Notes under the pieces: model-generated
What the model was told of the DNA's origin: nothing
Database searches by the model: none
Seen by the model: only the letters and a program-made list of their open reading frames with translations
In this document: in pieces, positions 6,277-14,546 of the stretch
How the letters are laid out: the number at the start of each line of letters is the position of its first letter
Numbering within the stretch: the stretch's first letter is position 1
Program-made: the position numbers and the translations under genes
IMG/VR virus record: IMGVR_UViG_3300036800_000532
Coordinates: 1 to 26,773 of that record
Reading direction: 5' to 3' (one strand)
From: a virus
DNA length: 26,773 bases

Positions 6277-8187
6277 GTGGCTGCGATCCCTGTAGATGCG
6301 TCCGGCTCGACGCCGGCTCTGCGGACCCAGACAGCGCTTGATGCTAGATACCCACAGTCTGGCGCTTATGTGCCCACGCCCTCCCTGACCGATTCAGCCA
6401 GGGTGCACGTATCGAAGGGTTCCGGGGCCTCGGACGGCAACGACGGAAAGACGTGGGGGACCGCTAAGGCCACCATCGCCGGTGCTCTCGCCGCTCTGCC
6501 CCAAGTGGCCGGTTCGCCGGTCGGGAAGGTGCAGCTGGGTTACGGCACCTTCACCGTGACCAGCTACAGCCGTGCCACCGACACTGGTGGGTTCACGAAC
6601 GGGTCGGCGACCGTCACTGACCCGTCCATCGTCGCCACCGACGCCGGGGCCTATGTCGGGAACTGCGGTTACATTCCCGGCAACGCCAACACCGCCGCCC
6701 CCGCCCCGGTCGTGATCGGCAACGTTGTCGCCGGGGTGTCCTTCCAGATGCAAACCCCGGCCGGTGTGCCGGTCAACGCTCTCGGAACCGGGTCGACGGG
6801 GTTCTCGATCGACAAGCCCGCCATCAGGATCCCGGTCGGGGTGACCCTCGCCGGTATCGGACTCCCCGCAGCGTCGAGCGCCATCCAGTCCACCGGGTAC
6901 GGCACCGAAGTCCCGCTCACCACGATCGTCGACACCGGCACCGGGATCACCACATGGGCCTACACACCATCGTCGAGTGCTTTCTACCAGGCGTTCGGTT
7001 TCGGCATCCGCGACCTGGTCATCCAGGGCAACGCCACCTCCACCATCGGCATCGCGATGAACAACATCAACCAGCTTCGGGTGACGAACGTGCGCGTCGA
7101 GAGCTGCGGGCAGTGGGGGATCGTCGCCGGGGCCGGACCGGCTGTCACAGCTGTCGAGTTCGACAATGTCACCTGCTGGAAGAACGGCTCCGCTTCCTCC
7201 TACAACCCGACCGGCGGCCTGTGGATTGCCGGTGCTCTCCAGAACGTGTTCACGAACGTGTGGTGCGACAAGAACATCGGCGCCGGGATGTATGTCATGG
7301 GGGGCGCCATCGGCAACACGTTTGAGGGTTGCTCGTTCACCGACACCACCACGTCCGGTTGGGGGCGCAGCGGCGCCGGGATCGTCTACGGCGCCGACTA
7401 CTACGGCAACGCCGTGGCGGCGGTCAACAGCCTCTACGGCTGCTGGTTCGAATCCAACGCCACCTACAACCTCTACGTCCTGCCAAACGGCGGGGTGCTC
7501 AACATCAACGGCTCCCGGTTCGTCGGGCAAGGCACCGCCACCAACCACATCTTCGCCAACAACCCTGGCAGCATCACCGGTCTGACCACCGTCAACCTCG
7601 ACCGGTGCTCGTTCGACACGGTCACCTCCGGTGTGTCGATCCTCAACAGTGCCGCGGCCGGGCTGATCGTGTTCAACTGGGGCGGCTGCGTCGACCTCAA
7701 CGCCACCTTCATGGCCGGGTACCCCAACCCGTCAACATCGAACCTCGACAACTGGGCTGCGCGTCTCGACATTCTCACGAACCCGCCGCTGGTCGTCGTC
7801 GCCGGCACCTGGACGATCACCGCCGACTACCAAGCGTTGAACGCCGCCTACCGGACCAACACGACCAACGCCCAAAACGACGGTGCCGAATGGGCGGTGT
7901 TGGTGTCCGCCGGGACGTGGAAACTCAACGCTGCCGGTGTGACAGGACCGTCTGACGCCATCGCCACGTTCGATACCAGTTTCAATGGTGGCGCCACGTG
8001 GACGGCGGTCGGCACATGGGACACGTATGCCGCCTCGACCAACAACCTCGCGACCTACAGCAGCGCCACGTTCACGGTTCCTCAGACCGGGAAGGCGTTG
8101 GTGCGGGTCCGGGCGCTCACCCGCAACGCCAGCGCGACCGGCTGGTATCTCCAGTTGTCGTCAATGGCGCTCCAGCGCACCGCCTAG
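6277..8187 (+). CDS. Beta-helix tailspike or tail-fibre-like protein (start unclear)
   Basis: From the first usable start (GTG 6277) the protein has 636 residues, but the frame is open back to 6112 and the upstream codons look coded (YPAPTDPPSGPNGRAALI, then a helical stretch), so the true N-terminus is missing or shifted. Residues about 225-470 have the short repeated strand-turn pattern with Asn/Gly turns of a right-handed parallel beta-helix, as in pectate lyases and phage tailspikes (VTNVRVESCGQWGI, FEGCSF, INGSRFVGQ). About 145 residues at the C-terminus form a separate beta-rich domain. Such proteins bind or cleave surface polysaccharide. The gene is far from the tail genes and is clearly richer in G and C at third codon positions than its neighbours, which suggests recent acquisition. 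Confidence 0.75.
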   Translation: MAAIPVDASGSTPALRTQTALDARYPQSGAYVPTPSLTDSARVHVSKGSGASDGNDGKTWGTAKATIAGALAALPQVAGSPVGKVQLGYGTFTVTSYSRATDTGGFTNGSATVTDPSIVATDAGAYVGNCGYIPGNANTAAPAPVVIGNVVAGVSFQMQTPAGVPVNALGTGSTGFSIDKPAIRIPVGVTLAGIGLPAASSAIQSTGYGTEVPLTTIVDTGTGITTWAYTPSSSAFYQAFGFGIRDLVIQGNATSTIGIAMNNINQLRVTNVRVESCGQWGIVAGAGPAVTAVEFDNVTCWKNGSASSYNPTGGLWIAGALQNVFTNVWCDKNIGAGMYVMGGAIGNTFEGCSFTDTTTSGWGRSGAGIVYGADYYGNAVAAVNSLYGCWFESNATYNLYVLPNGGVLNINGSRFVGQGTATNHIFANNPGSITGLTTVNLDRCSFDTVTSGVSILNSAAAGLIVFNWGGCVDLNATFMAGYPNPSTSNLDNWAARLDILTNPPLVVVAGTWTITADYQALNAAYRTNTTNAQNDGAEWAVLVSAGTWKLNAAGVTGPSDAIATFDTSFNGGATWTAVGTWDTYAASTNNLATYSSATFTVPQTGKALVRVRALTRNASATGWYLQLSSMALQRTA

Positions 8188-8266
8188 ATGCCCACGTAAT
8201 GCCGGTACCGCGCCACCTGCGAACGCACGTTCGGTTGCACCACTAACACGACCAACAGAGCAAGCA

Positions 8267-8617
8267 ATGGCCCTACCCCGCAACTGCATCGTCTGGCCGT
8301 GCGTTGCGAAAGCAATAGCTGGTAGCGCTAGGTGCCAAGCCCATCTCGCAGATAAGCAACAGGAGATAGACGCCAAGCGTGGGTCAAGCACACAACGGGG
8401 TTATGACAGTGCGTGGCGCCGCCTAAGCGCCCAGGTCATAGAAGCCCAACCGTGGTGTTCGTACTGCGGTCACCCAGGAAGCGTAGAGAACCCACTCACA
8501 GCCGACCACATAGTCCCTCGCATTAAGGGTGGAACGAACGAGCTAGACAACCTTCTCACCGCATGCAGGGCACACAATAGCAGTAAGAGGGATCGCCCCA
8601 CACCAAAGAACTACTGA
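8267..8617 (+). CDS. HNH endonuclease
   Basis: A 116-residue protein from the ATG at 8267; the longer in-frame ORF overlaps the tailspike gene and is rejected. The HNH domain is clear: C64-x2-C67, the DH pair at 80-81 (TADHIVPRIKGG), N95 in LDNLLTAC, C100 and the final H103-N104 (CRAHNSSKRDR), with two zinc-binding CxxC-type pairs. An N-terminal C7/C12/C23/H26 set could bind a second zinc. HNH genes beside terminase genes in cos phages take part in genome packaging by nicking near cos with the terminase, and position here fits that role. No cos site could be identified by eye. Confidence 0.9.
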   Translation: MALPRNCIVWPCVAKAIAGSARCQAHLADKQQEIDAKRGSSTQRGYDSAWRRLSAQVIEAQPWCSYCGHPGSVENPLTADHIVPRIKGGTNELDNLLTACRAHNSSKRDRPTPKNY

Positions 8618-8621
8618 CTGT

Positions 8622-9067
8622 ATGAACGCTCAATCCTCAGTAGATGAATGCACCAAGCAAGCACAGAGCCAAGGGGTACTGCGGTAAGCACTACGCCAGA
8701 TGGCGTAAGCACGGTAACCCGCTAACCGTATTAATCAACAAGCAGCCCCCAGGCCAATGCAGCGTAGATGGCTGCATGCCCAAGCACTACAGCCACAATA
8801 GGAACCACGGGACCCCAGTAGCCAAGCATAAAGCCTGGGGAGTGCATCGAAGCCGGCTGTACCAACCGGGCACGCCAAAGTGCCAGGTGCCATGAGCACT
8901 ACTCCATGTGCCAGCACCCGGCGTACAACGCCGCACAGAGCCACGTACAGGCGGCAGAAGCCATGTTTTTACCGGGGGGCACCGACGACCTGGCAGCCAT
9001 GGGCACTCGGGACCCACTTGCTCACCCCTCCGCCACGTTCTCAGCTTTCCAAGCCTTTTTCAGATGA
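8622..9067 (+). pseudogene. Zinc-ribbon repeat protein broken by two frameshifts at G runs
   Basis: Reading ATG 8622 in frame gives MNAQSSVDECTKQAQSQG. Skipping one G in the GGGG at 8673-8676 continues with YCGKHYARWRKHGNPL and then CSVDGCMPKHYSHNRNHG. Skipping one G in the GGGG at 8837-8840 continues with ECIEAGCTNRARQSARCHEHY and runs to the TGA at 9067. The joined product, about 147 residues, carries three copies of a C-x(8-10)-C-x(2-3)-HY unit; the middle one is shortened. Units of this sort, followed by RWRKHG, are common in phage HNH-associated zinc proteins. As given, the gene cannot be translated as one protein. Either it has decayed, or the two G runs are miscounted. Confidence 0.55.
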
Positions 9068-9073
9068 TTTCAG

Positions 9074-9295
9074 TCAAGAGTGTCCTGGTCGAGTGTCGAA
9101 TGTCACGCCCATCGCCATCCTAGGCATTGGCTCAGCAGCAACGTCTTTGCGCCAGTACATAAAATGGTGGATGGTTCCATTGGCATCGGTAGCCGCCGCC
9201 ACAGTAATCAATTCGTTCTCGCCGAACCGGCTGAGCATTTGATTCAACTCTTCTTTGTTGATTGCTTCGGTCACGAAGTATTCAGTAGTAGCCAT
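9074..9295 (-). CDS. Small protein, possibly DUF4177-like
   Basis: A 73-residue protein from the ATG at 9295 (MATTEYFVTEAINKEELNQM); an ATG at 9313 would add six residues but would overlap the terminase start. The pattern of a helix, then ELITVAAATDANGTIHHFMYWRK, resembles small DUF4177-type alpha-beta proteins, though I am not certain. It is the only minus-strand gene in this part of the window, ends seven bases from the end of the broken zinc-ribbon gene, and diverges from the terminase operon with only 19 bases between start codons. This is the typical layout of a single added gene (moron). Function unknown. Confidence 0.6.
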   Translation of the reverse strand: MATTEYFVTEAINKEELNQMLSRFGENELITVAAATDANGTIHHFMYWRKDVAAEPMPRMAMGVTFDTRPGHS

Positions 9296-9314
9296 GCCGA
9301 CATTGTAGGTCATA

Positions 9315-9773
9315 ATGCCCCGTCCCATTGAACAAACCAAGGCGCTGGGCAATCCTGGCCATCGAACTGGGGTCAACAAGGCACCTACCTACGTGCTGCC
9401 AGCTGCCACGAGCACACCAGAGCCACCCAGCTGGCTTCAAGAGCCTGGCAAGCAGGCATGGGCGATTATCTGGTCATGCGCTCACTGGCTCAACGTAGAG
9501 CGTGACGGTTGGTGGGTCGGGCAGTTCGCTAGAGCCACCGACGAGGTCGCCATCTACAGAGAGCGCATCGCCACTGATGGTCTGATGCTCACTGGCTCAA
9601 TGGGCCAAGACGTTGCTAACCCTCTCATAGCTGAGATACGCAAGCTAGAGGATCAGATGATCCGTATTCGCAGAGAGCTAGGTCTATCGCCTAGCGCATC
9701 AGCAAAGCTCGGGCTCGTAGAGGTCAAAGCAATGAGCGCTCTTGAGGCGTTCAAGAAAGATCATGCTCGATAA
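9315..9773 (+). CDS. Terminase small subunit (P27-like)
   Basis: A 152-residue protein placed directly before the large terminase. The segment PSWLQEPGKQAWAIIW followed by a helical region, then GLMLTGSMGQDVANPLIAE and a closing helix with GLSPSASAKLG, matches the P27-type small terminase subunits of actinophages as I know them. Small subunits bind the packaging site on phage DNA and load the large subunit. The start ATG has only a weak ribosome site. The gene opens the long head-and-tail operon and is 16 bases from the next gene. Confidence 0.85.
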   Translation: MPRPIEQTKALGNPGHRTGVNKAPTYVLPAATSTPEPPSWLQEPGKQAWAIIWSCAHWLNVERDGWWVGQFARATDEVAIYRERIATDGLMLTGSMGQDVANPLIAEIRKLEDQMIRIRRELGLSPSASAKLGLVEVKAMSALEAFKKDHAR

Positions 9774-9789
9774 CAGCATGTAGGAGCAG

Positions 9790-11409
9790 GTGGTGAAAGT
9801 GCAGTTGATTCTTTCGCCACAGCCCAAGTGGAACACGCTATCTAACCCGGCACATAGCCGTGGCTCTGAAGCCGTCTCGTTTATGGGACAGTTCTGCCGG
9901 GTCACGAAGGACTCTGTAGGTGGTCGCTCCGGCCAGCTACTCCAGGTCAGAGACTGGCAAGCGAAGCTCGTTGAGTCGCTGCTAGCCACTGATGCCAACG
10001 ACAAGTTGCTGCATCGCAGAGGGCTAATCGGCCTGGCTCGCAAGAACGGCAAGTCATCTCTTGGCGCTGCGCTCGCTCTGTGGGCTCTCGTCATGGGCGG
10101 CGAAGGCGCTGAGGTCTACTCAGCTGCTGGGGACAAAGAGCAGGCCCGCATTGTGTTTGGCACTGCCAAGCGCATGGTCGAGCTTGACCCTGAGCTATCG
10201 CTACTAGTCCGTGTCTATCGAGATGTCCTCGAGTATCAAGACACTGGCTCCATCTATCGAGCGGTCTCATCAGAGGCCTACACGAAAGAAGGGCTGAACC
10301 CCAGCTTCGTCGTCTTCGATGAGGTTCACGTCCAGCCAGACGATGGTCTATGGCAGGTCTTCTCTCTAGCGTCTGGTGCTCGACCAGAGCCGCTCATGGT
10401 GGGGATCACCACTGCCGGTGTTCGCACTGACCGCTTCGGCAGAGACACCATCGCTTACCAGCTGTACCAGTACGGCCAGCGAGTAGCAGCCGGTGAGGTC
10501 ATTGACCCAACGTTCTACTTCGCATGGTGGGAGCCAGCTGACTCCAACGCCGACCATAGAGAGCCAGCTACCTGGAGCCAAGCCAACCCTGGTCTTGGCG
10601 ACATCGTTTCAACTGAAGACTTCGCATCATCGCTGGGGATCACCCCAGAGGCAGAGTTTCGTACCAAGCGCTGCAATCAGTGGGTCGCCTCGTCTGAGAC
10701 GTGGCTACCGACTGGCGCATGGGACAACTGCAAAGACGCTGAACGTGGCTCCATCGCTGATGGCGCTGCTGCGGTGCTGGGCTTCGATGGATCGTTCAAC
10801 AACGACAGCACTGCGCTGGTCGTCTGCACGGTAGAGCTCAAGCCACATCTCGACGTTGCCAAAGTTTGGGAACGCCCGATCATGGCGGCGCACTCGTGGC
10901 GGGTGCCTGTCATCGAGGTCGAGCAAGCCATACGTGACGCCTGCGAGCGCTGGAACGTCCTGGCAATCGCAGCTGACCCTCATCTGTGGCAGCCAACGCT
11001 AGAAGCGCTCTTAGACGACGGGCTGCCAGTCGAGCACTTCACGCAGAGCGCATCACGAATGGTCCCAGCGACACAGCGCTTCTACGAGCTAGTCACAGCT
11101 GGCGGGCTCACCCACTCAGGCAACGAAGCCCTGGCGAGACATATCGCCAATGCGTATACGGGCTATACGAGAGCCGGCGTGCAGCTGACCAAAGAGCGCA
11201 AGGGCTCCAATCGAAAGATCGACCTGGCAGTTGCAGCAGTCATGGCAGTTGACACTGCTTCTGCGTATGCACGAGCGCCAGAGCAGACGACCGGCAACTA
11301 CATAACGAGCTTAAACCAGATGGCGTCAGCTCTGACAGACAACGAGATACAAACCATGATAAAAGAACAGAACGACTTTGTAGCTGACGTGCTCAAAGGT
11401 GATATATGA
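9790..11409 (+). CDS. Terminase large subunit
   Basis: A 539-residue protein starting with GTG; GGAG lies just upstream, and a second GTG at 9793 has better spacing to it. The ATPase half has a Walker A motif LARKNGKSS (residues 82-90) and Walker B FVVFDEVHV with D177 and E178. The nuclease half has GFDGSFNNDS with D333 and D339, and a later acidic site in AADPHLW (D396). This is the packaging motor that threads and cuts DNA at the portal. The arrangement fits the HK97/lambda-like Terminase_1 type. It overlaps the next gene by four bases (ATGA). Confidence 0.95.
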   Translation: MVKVQLILSPQPKWNTLSNPAHSRGSEAVSFMGQFCRVTKDSVGGRSGQLLQVRDWQAKLVESLLATDANDKLLHRRGLIGLARKNGKSSLGAALALWALVMGGEGAEVYSAAGDKEQARIVFGTAKRMVELDPELSLLVRVYRDVLEYQDTGSIYRAVSSEAYTKEGLNPSFVVFDEVHVQPDDGLWQVFSLASGARPEPLMVGITTAGVRTDRFGRDTIAYQLYQYGQRVAAGEVIDPTFYFAWWEPADSNADHREPATWSQANPGLGDIVSTEDFASSLGITPEAEFRTKRCNQWVASSETWLPTGAWDNCKDAERGSIADGAAAVLGFDGSFNNDSTALVVCTVELKPHLDVAKVWERPIMAAHSWRVPVIEVEQAIRDACERWNVLAIAADPHLWQPTLEALLDDGLPVEHFTQSASRMVPATQRFYELVTAGGLTHSGNEALARHIANAYTGYTRAGVQLTKERKGSNRKIDLAVAAVMAVDTASAYARAPEQTTGNYITSLNQMASALTDNEIQTMIKEQNDFVADVLKGDI

Positions 11410-11630
11410 GCAAGCGCTGGCTAGAAGCAGTGAAGCTGCGGAAGGTAACCATCCATCTCGATACCGGGCGCTCTATAGAGGGGTGCATAGCGGTTGCATC
11501 AAGAGATGGCGTCATGCTTAAAGCAGCGACGTTGCTTGGTGAGCCGACGCTCAACGAAGAAGATACGAAGCTCGATGGTGAGACGTGGATACCACGAGAG
11601 CGCATCATGTTCTGTCAGGTCTCTCAGTAA
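11406..11630 (+). CDS. Small barrel-like protein between terminase and portal
   Basis: A 74-residue protein coupled to the terminase by an ATGA overlap. The pattern KVTIHLDTGRSIEGCIAVAS, then DGVMLKAATLL, then ETWIPRERIMFCQV suggests a small five-stranded barrel of the Sm/SH3 kind, with the turn DTGRSIEG like an Sm core. This fold is my reading of strand pattern only. Actinophages often carry a small gene at this place whose role is not established. Confidence 0.75.
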   Translation: MSKRWLEAVKLRKVTIHLDTGRSIEGCIAVASRDGVMLKAATLLGEPTLNEEDTKLDGETWIPRERIMFCQVSQ

Positions 11631-11634
11631 CTAG

Positions 11635-12903
11635 ATGAGAGTACGCAGCGGAGGACGTTACGAGTCAAGAGCATTCAACCCGAGCGGTAGCTACGCCTGG
11701 AACGACAGCTTGCAATACAGCGGTGTAGTCCCGCCTCATGGATTCTCGACTCTCAACAAAGCTGGCGTATCTCTCACCGAGCAGAACGTCACACAAGCAG
11801 CGCCGGTAAACAGAAGTATTGGCATCATCGCCAATTCGATGATCTGGCTACGTGACCCTCAGCCATACACCATCGCCTACGACAAAGACAACTATTCCTA
11901 TAGAGCGCCGGTAGCCCCAATACCTCAGTTGCTGATGAACACCTGGGGCACAAAGACCCAGAGCCAGGGCATGACCGAGGTCATCTACTCGATGGCGCTC
12001 TTTGGCGAAGCGTTCTGTCTCGTCACCGAGCGTGACGATATGGGAGACGCTAGTGCTCTAGAGATTCTGCCGACCATGTTCATCGACGCCAACAAAGACG
12101 GCAACGGCAATCCCACGTTCTCGTTCGTGGTCGGTGGGTCAGTCACCCCACTGAACCCGGCGAACGTCGTACACATCAAGCTGAACAGCCGGCCTGGTCG
12201 CATACGTGCTGCTAGCTCCCTGCAACAAAACAGCCTCGCATATGCGCTCTATCTCGCCTCGCTCCAGTACGGGCTTCAATTCTTCGGTCAAGGGGTGCAT
12301 TCGTCTTTCGTGTTGACCACTGACGACAAGCTCACTGATGACATAGCTCGACGCACGATGACCAAGCTGATTATCGAACATAGCGGACTCAGTAATGCCC
12401 ACTTGCCGCTGATGCTGGATTCTGGGCTCAGGCCACAGAAGTTCGCTATCACCCCAGACGAAGCGCAGTTCATCAATACGATGCAGTTCGCTGCGGACGA
12501 TTGCGCCACGTACTTCGGCGTCCCGGCCAGCTGGATCGGCCCTGGCGACAAGGTTGACTCTCTGGGCAAGACCATCGAGGAACAGAAGACCCACTTCGTC
12601 AATACAACGATGGTTGCTTACTTCACTGCCATTCAAGAGGAGCTATCGAAGCTGCTTCCCATGGATCAGAGATGCGCTTACGAGGTAGATCGTCTCACTC
12701 GTGGCAACTCAATGAATGTAGCCAAGGAAATAGCCGCTCTCAGAACGGCCACCGTCTTTGACCCCAACGAAATCCGGCGCAGATGGTATGACGCCGGCCC
12801 TCACAGTGGCGGGGATGGCGACGACCTGAACGCTCCACTCGCATCGAACCAGACACCAGGCAGCGACGCTCTCATCACAGGCGGTAACCCAATTGACAAC
12901 TAA
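11635..12903 (+). CDS. Portal protein (HK97 family)
   Basis: A 422-residue protein. Recognisable family pieces are NRSIGIIANSMIWL near residue 60, a MALFGEAFCLV helix at about 120, LKLNSRPGRIRAASSL-type linker (about 183-198), and the segment FAADDCATYFGVPASWIGP before a helical region ending LSKLLP. The portal forms the 12-fold ring at the capsid vertex through which DNA enters and the tail attaches. The ATG lies four bases after the stop of the preceding gene with no strong ribosome site, which suggests coupling. Its last codons overlap the TTG start of the protease gene. Confidence 0.93.
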   Translation: MRVRSGGRYESRAFNPSGSYAWNDSLQYSGVVPPHGFSTLNKAGVSLTEQNVTQAAPVNRSIGIIANSMIWLRDPQPYTIAYDKDNYSYRAPVAPIPQLLMNTWGTKTQSQGMTEVIYSMALFGEAFCLVTERDDMGDASALEILPTMFIDANKDGNGNPTFSFVVGGSVTPLNPANVVHIKLNSRPGRIRAASSLQQNSLAYALYLASLQYGLQFFGQGVHSSFVLTTDDKLTDDIARRTMTKLIIEHSGLSNAHLPLMLDSGLRPQKFAITPDEAQFINTMQFAADDCATYFGVPASWIGPGDKVDSLGKTIEEQKTHFVNTTMVAYFTAIQEELSKLLPMDQRCAYEVDRLTRGNSMNVAKEIAALRTATVFDPNEIRRRWYDAGPHSGGDGDDLNAPLASNQTPGSDALITGGNPIDN

Positions 12904-14338
12904 CGATAATGCCCCTCCTTCTCCGCAGTGCGAAGAAGCGAGGAAGTACAACGCAGCAGAACTAGAAGCACTCGGCAAAAAGGGCCACGCCTTCAAGAAT
13001 GACGACGGCAGCTACAGCTACCCCATCGACGACGCTGACGACCTGGCGAAGGCCATCAAGGCAGTGGGACGTGGCAACGCCGACCACGACAAGATCAGGA
13101 AGTACATAGCTGGCAGAGCCAACGACCTGGGCAAGAGCGCAGATATCCCAGACAACTGGAACGCAGATGGCTCGATCACCAGCGCCAATGCAGCCAGCCA
13201 GACCTCGTTTTCCCAGGGTGGGCAAGCCGAGGCAGATGAGACGAGAGCAGACCTGGCAGAGGGCGGGATCGTGGAAACCCCAGGGCTCTACATCGTGGGA
13301 GAAACCGGCCCCGAGGCTGTCCACGTCTATGCGCAGACGGACGCTGACCCTCATGCCATCGCTGCTGAGGTAACCAAGACCAGCAAGCGCAAGCGCACTC
13401 AGTCACTCGCTGAGCGCCGGTCATCGCTGCATCGTGGCACTGAGCGCCGAACCATCACATGGGACCCAGCAGAAGCAGCGAGAAGCCTGGGGCTCGAGGT
13501 CAGAGCAGACTCGCCCGCCGCTCAGCTGAGCACTGACAACGTTGCCCAGCTCGTTGGCTACGCCATTCGCTATGGGACCAGCTATGACGTGACTGATAGA
13601 TACGGGACCTTTTCCGAGGAGATGCGCTCCGGGGCCTGCGAGAGCACTCTCGCTGATGGTGACGACTGCATCTTCCTCTATGACCACGCTGGGCTTGTCA
13701 TGGCTCGCCGGTCGTCTGGAACGCTGGCACTCACCGAGGACCCCAACGGGCTTGCCATCGAGGCGAACCTAGACACTCGCCAGAGCCTGGCAAGAGACCT
13801 GGCTATCGCTATCGAGCGTGGTGACGTTCACCAGATGAGCGTGGGCTTCTCTGTCCCTGACGGTGGGGACCAATGGAACGCAGCTGGCGACGTTCGCAAG
13901 ATCAGCGCCATACGTCTGTTTGATGTCTCAGCAGTTGGCATGCCAGCCAGCCCAACTACCTCTATCTCGCTCGCCGATGACCCACAGCAAGCACGCCGGA
14001 TGGCCGACAGCCTCGTGGCTCAGATTAAGGAACACCGCATGCTCTCAGCCAGCCAGTCAGACGATCTGGCTGCATCGCTCGACGCTCTCCACCTCGTTGA
14101 TGACTTCGCCCTGCCAGTAGTGGTCATGGCGCTAGAAGCCATCGACAAGGCCCTAGACGAAGCGCAGAGCGCCGTATCTGGGGTGCTGGGCATAACTGAC
14201 CCAGATGGGGATACGGACGATCAAGACCCATCTCTTAACGATCCCTCGACCGCTGATGACAAATCAGAAGGTCGAAAGCGACAAGGACAGCTAATCGCTC
14301 TCCGTCGCCGACGCTGCGGAATCCAAACCGCAGCCTAA
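12893..14338 (+). CDS. Prohead protease with N-terminal extension
   Basis: A 481-residue protein starting with TTG inside the portal gene. Residues 18-90 resemble a small helical domain (DUF6582-like: LGKKGHAF, YPIDDADDLAKAI, NDLGKSADIPDNW). Residues 119-160 carry a segment very like the C-terminus of the tape measure protein in this window. The HK97-type protease (U35) domain spans about 205-360, with H265 (LYDHAG) and S316 (HQMSVGF) as the expected catalytic residues and D344 in RLFDVSAVGMPA. The remainder is acidic and may act as scaffold, ending in a basic tail. It matures the capsid by cleaving the N-terminal region of the capsid protein. It is about twice the usual length because of the extra regions. 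Confidence 0.9.
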   Translation: MTTNDNAPPSPQCEEARKYNAAELEALGKKGHAFKNDDGSYSYPIDDADDLAKAIKAVGRGNADHDKIRKYIAGRANDLGKSADIPDNWNADGSITSANAASQTSFSQGGQAEADETRADLAEGGIVETPGLYIVGETGPEAVHVYAQTDADPHAIAAEVTKTSKRKRTQSLAERRSSLHRGTERRTITWDPAEAARSLGLEVRADSPAAQLSTDNVAQLVGYAIRYGTSYDVTDRYGTFSEEMRSGACESTLADGDDCIFLYDHAGLVMARRSSGTLALTEDPNGLAIEANLDTRQSLARDLAIAIERGDVHQMSVGFSVPDGGDQWNAAGDVRKISAIRLFDVSAVGMPASPTTSISLADDPQQARRMADSLVAQIKEHRMLSASQSDDLAASLDALHLVDDFALPVVVMALEAIDKALDEAQSAVSGVLGITDPDGDTDDQDPSLNDPSTADDKSEGRKRQGQLIALRRRRCGIQTAA

Positions 14339-14431
14339 GTAACAACTAACAAAGAAGCGTAGCCCCTAAGCCGGGACTAACCGCCGTAGATCATTCGTGC
14401 CCAGGTGACTCGCAATCTGCGAGTTGCGCCG

Positions 14432-14542
14432 ATGACCCGCGCCTTTAGTTCTGTCGCCCAGTTAGAGGAGGACGCCATAAACGCAAGCTTCGTTTCCACG
14501 GTGGAAGCCGAAGCACAAACACCACGAAAGGCAACTCCCTAA
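14432..14542 (+). other. Capsid gene leader: mini-ORF with strong Shine-Dalgarno
   Basis: The 208-base gap before the capsid gene holds an open frame from ATG 14432 to TAA 14542 (36 residues), ending four bases before the capsid ATG. Inside it, AGAGGAGG at 14464-14471 is the best ribosome binding site seen in the window, but the codon five bases later (14477) is ATA, in the same frame. The capsid ATG itself has only a weak AAGG far upstream. Ribosomes loaded here and stopping at 14542 could re-start on the capsid gene. A 7-bp hairpin (14408-14424) lies upstream. Confidence 0.4.
14477..14514 (+). repeat. Leader repeat, copy 1 (hairpin before capsid gene)
   Basis: This stretch closely matches 19849-19887. 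It folds into a hairpin with GCTTCG/CGAAGC (14487-14492 with 14509-14514), an internal loop of T opposite GC, and TTCCA/TGGAA (14494-14498 with 14502-14506). Read in the frame of the mini-ORF it gives INASFVST, against MNRLFVSS in the other copy. It ends 33 bases before the capsid start codon. Confidence 0.5.
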
Positions 14543-14546
14543 CACC

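Noticed and set aside
6394-7548. Long minus-strand ORF of 384 residues
   Set aside because: It lies entirely opposite the tailspike gene and its composition (Gly, Asp, Val, Arg) is what a GC-rich opposite strand produces by chance.
8880-9242. Plus-strand ORF of 120 residues
   Set aside because: It is out of frame with the zinc-ribbon units and overlaps the more protein-like minus-strand gene at 9074-9295.
12139-12636. Minus-strand ORF of 165 residues
   Set aside because: Opposite strand of the well-supported portal gene.
13162-13424. Various ORFs inside the protease gene in other frames
   Set aside because: Arg/Pro-rich shadows of the protease reading frame.
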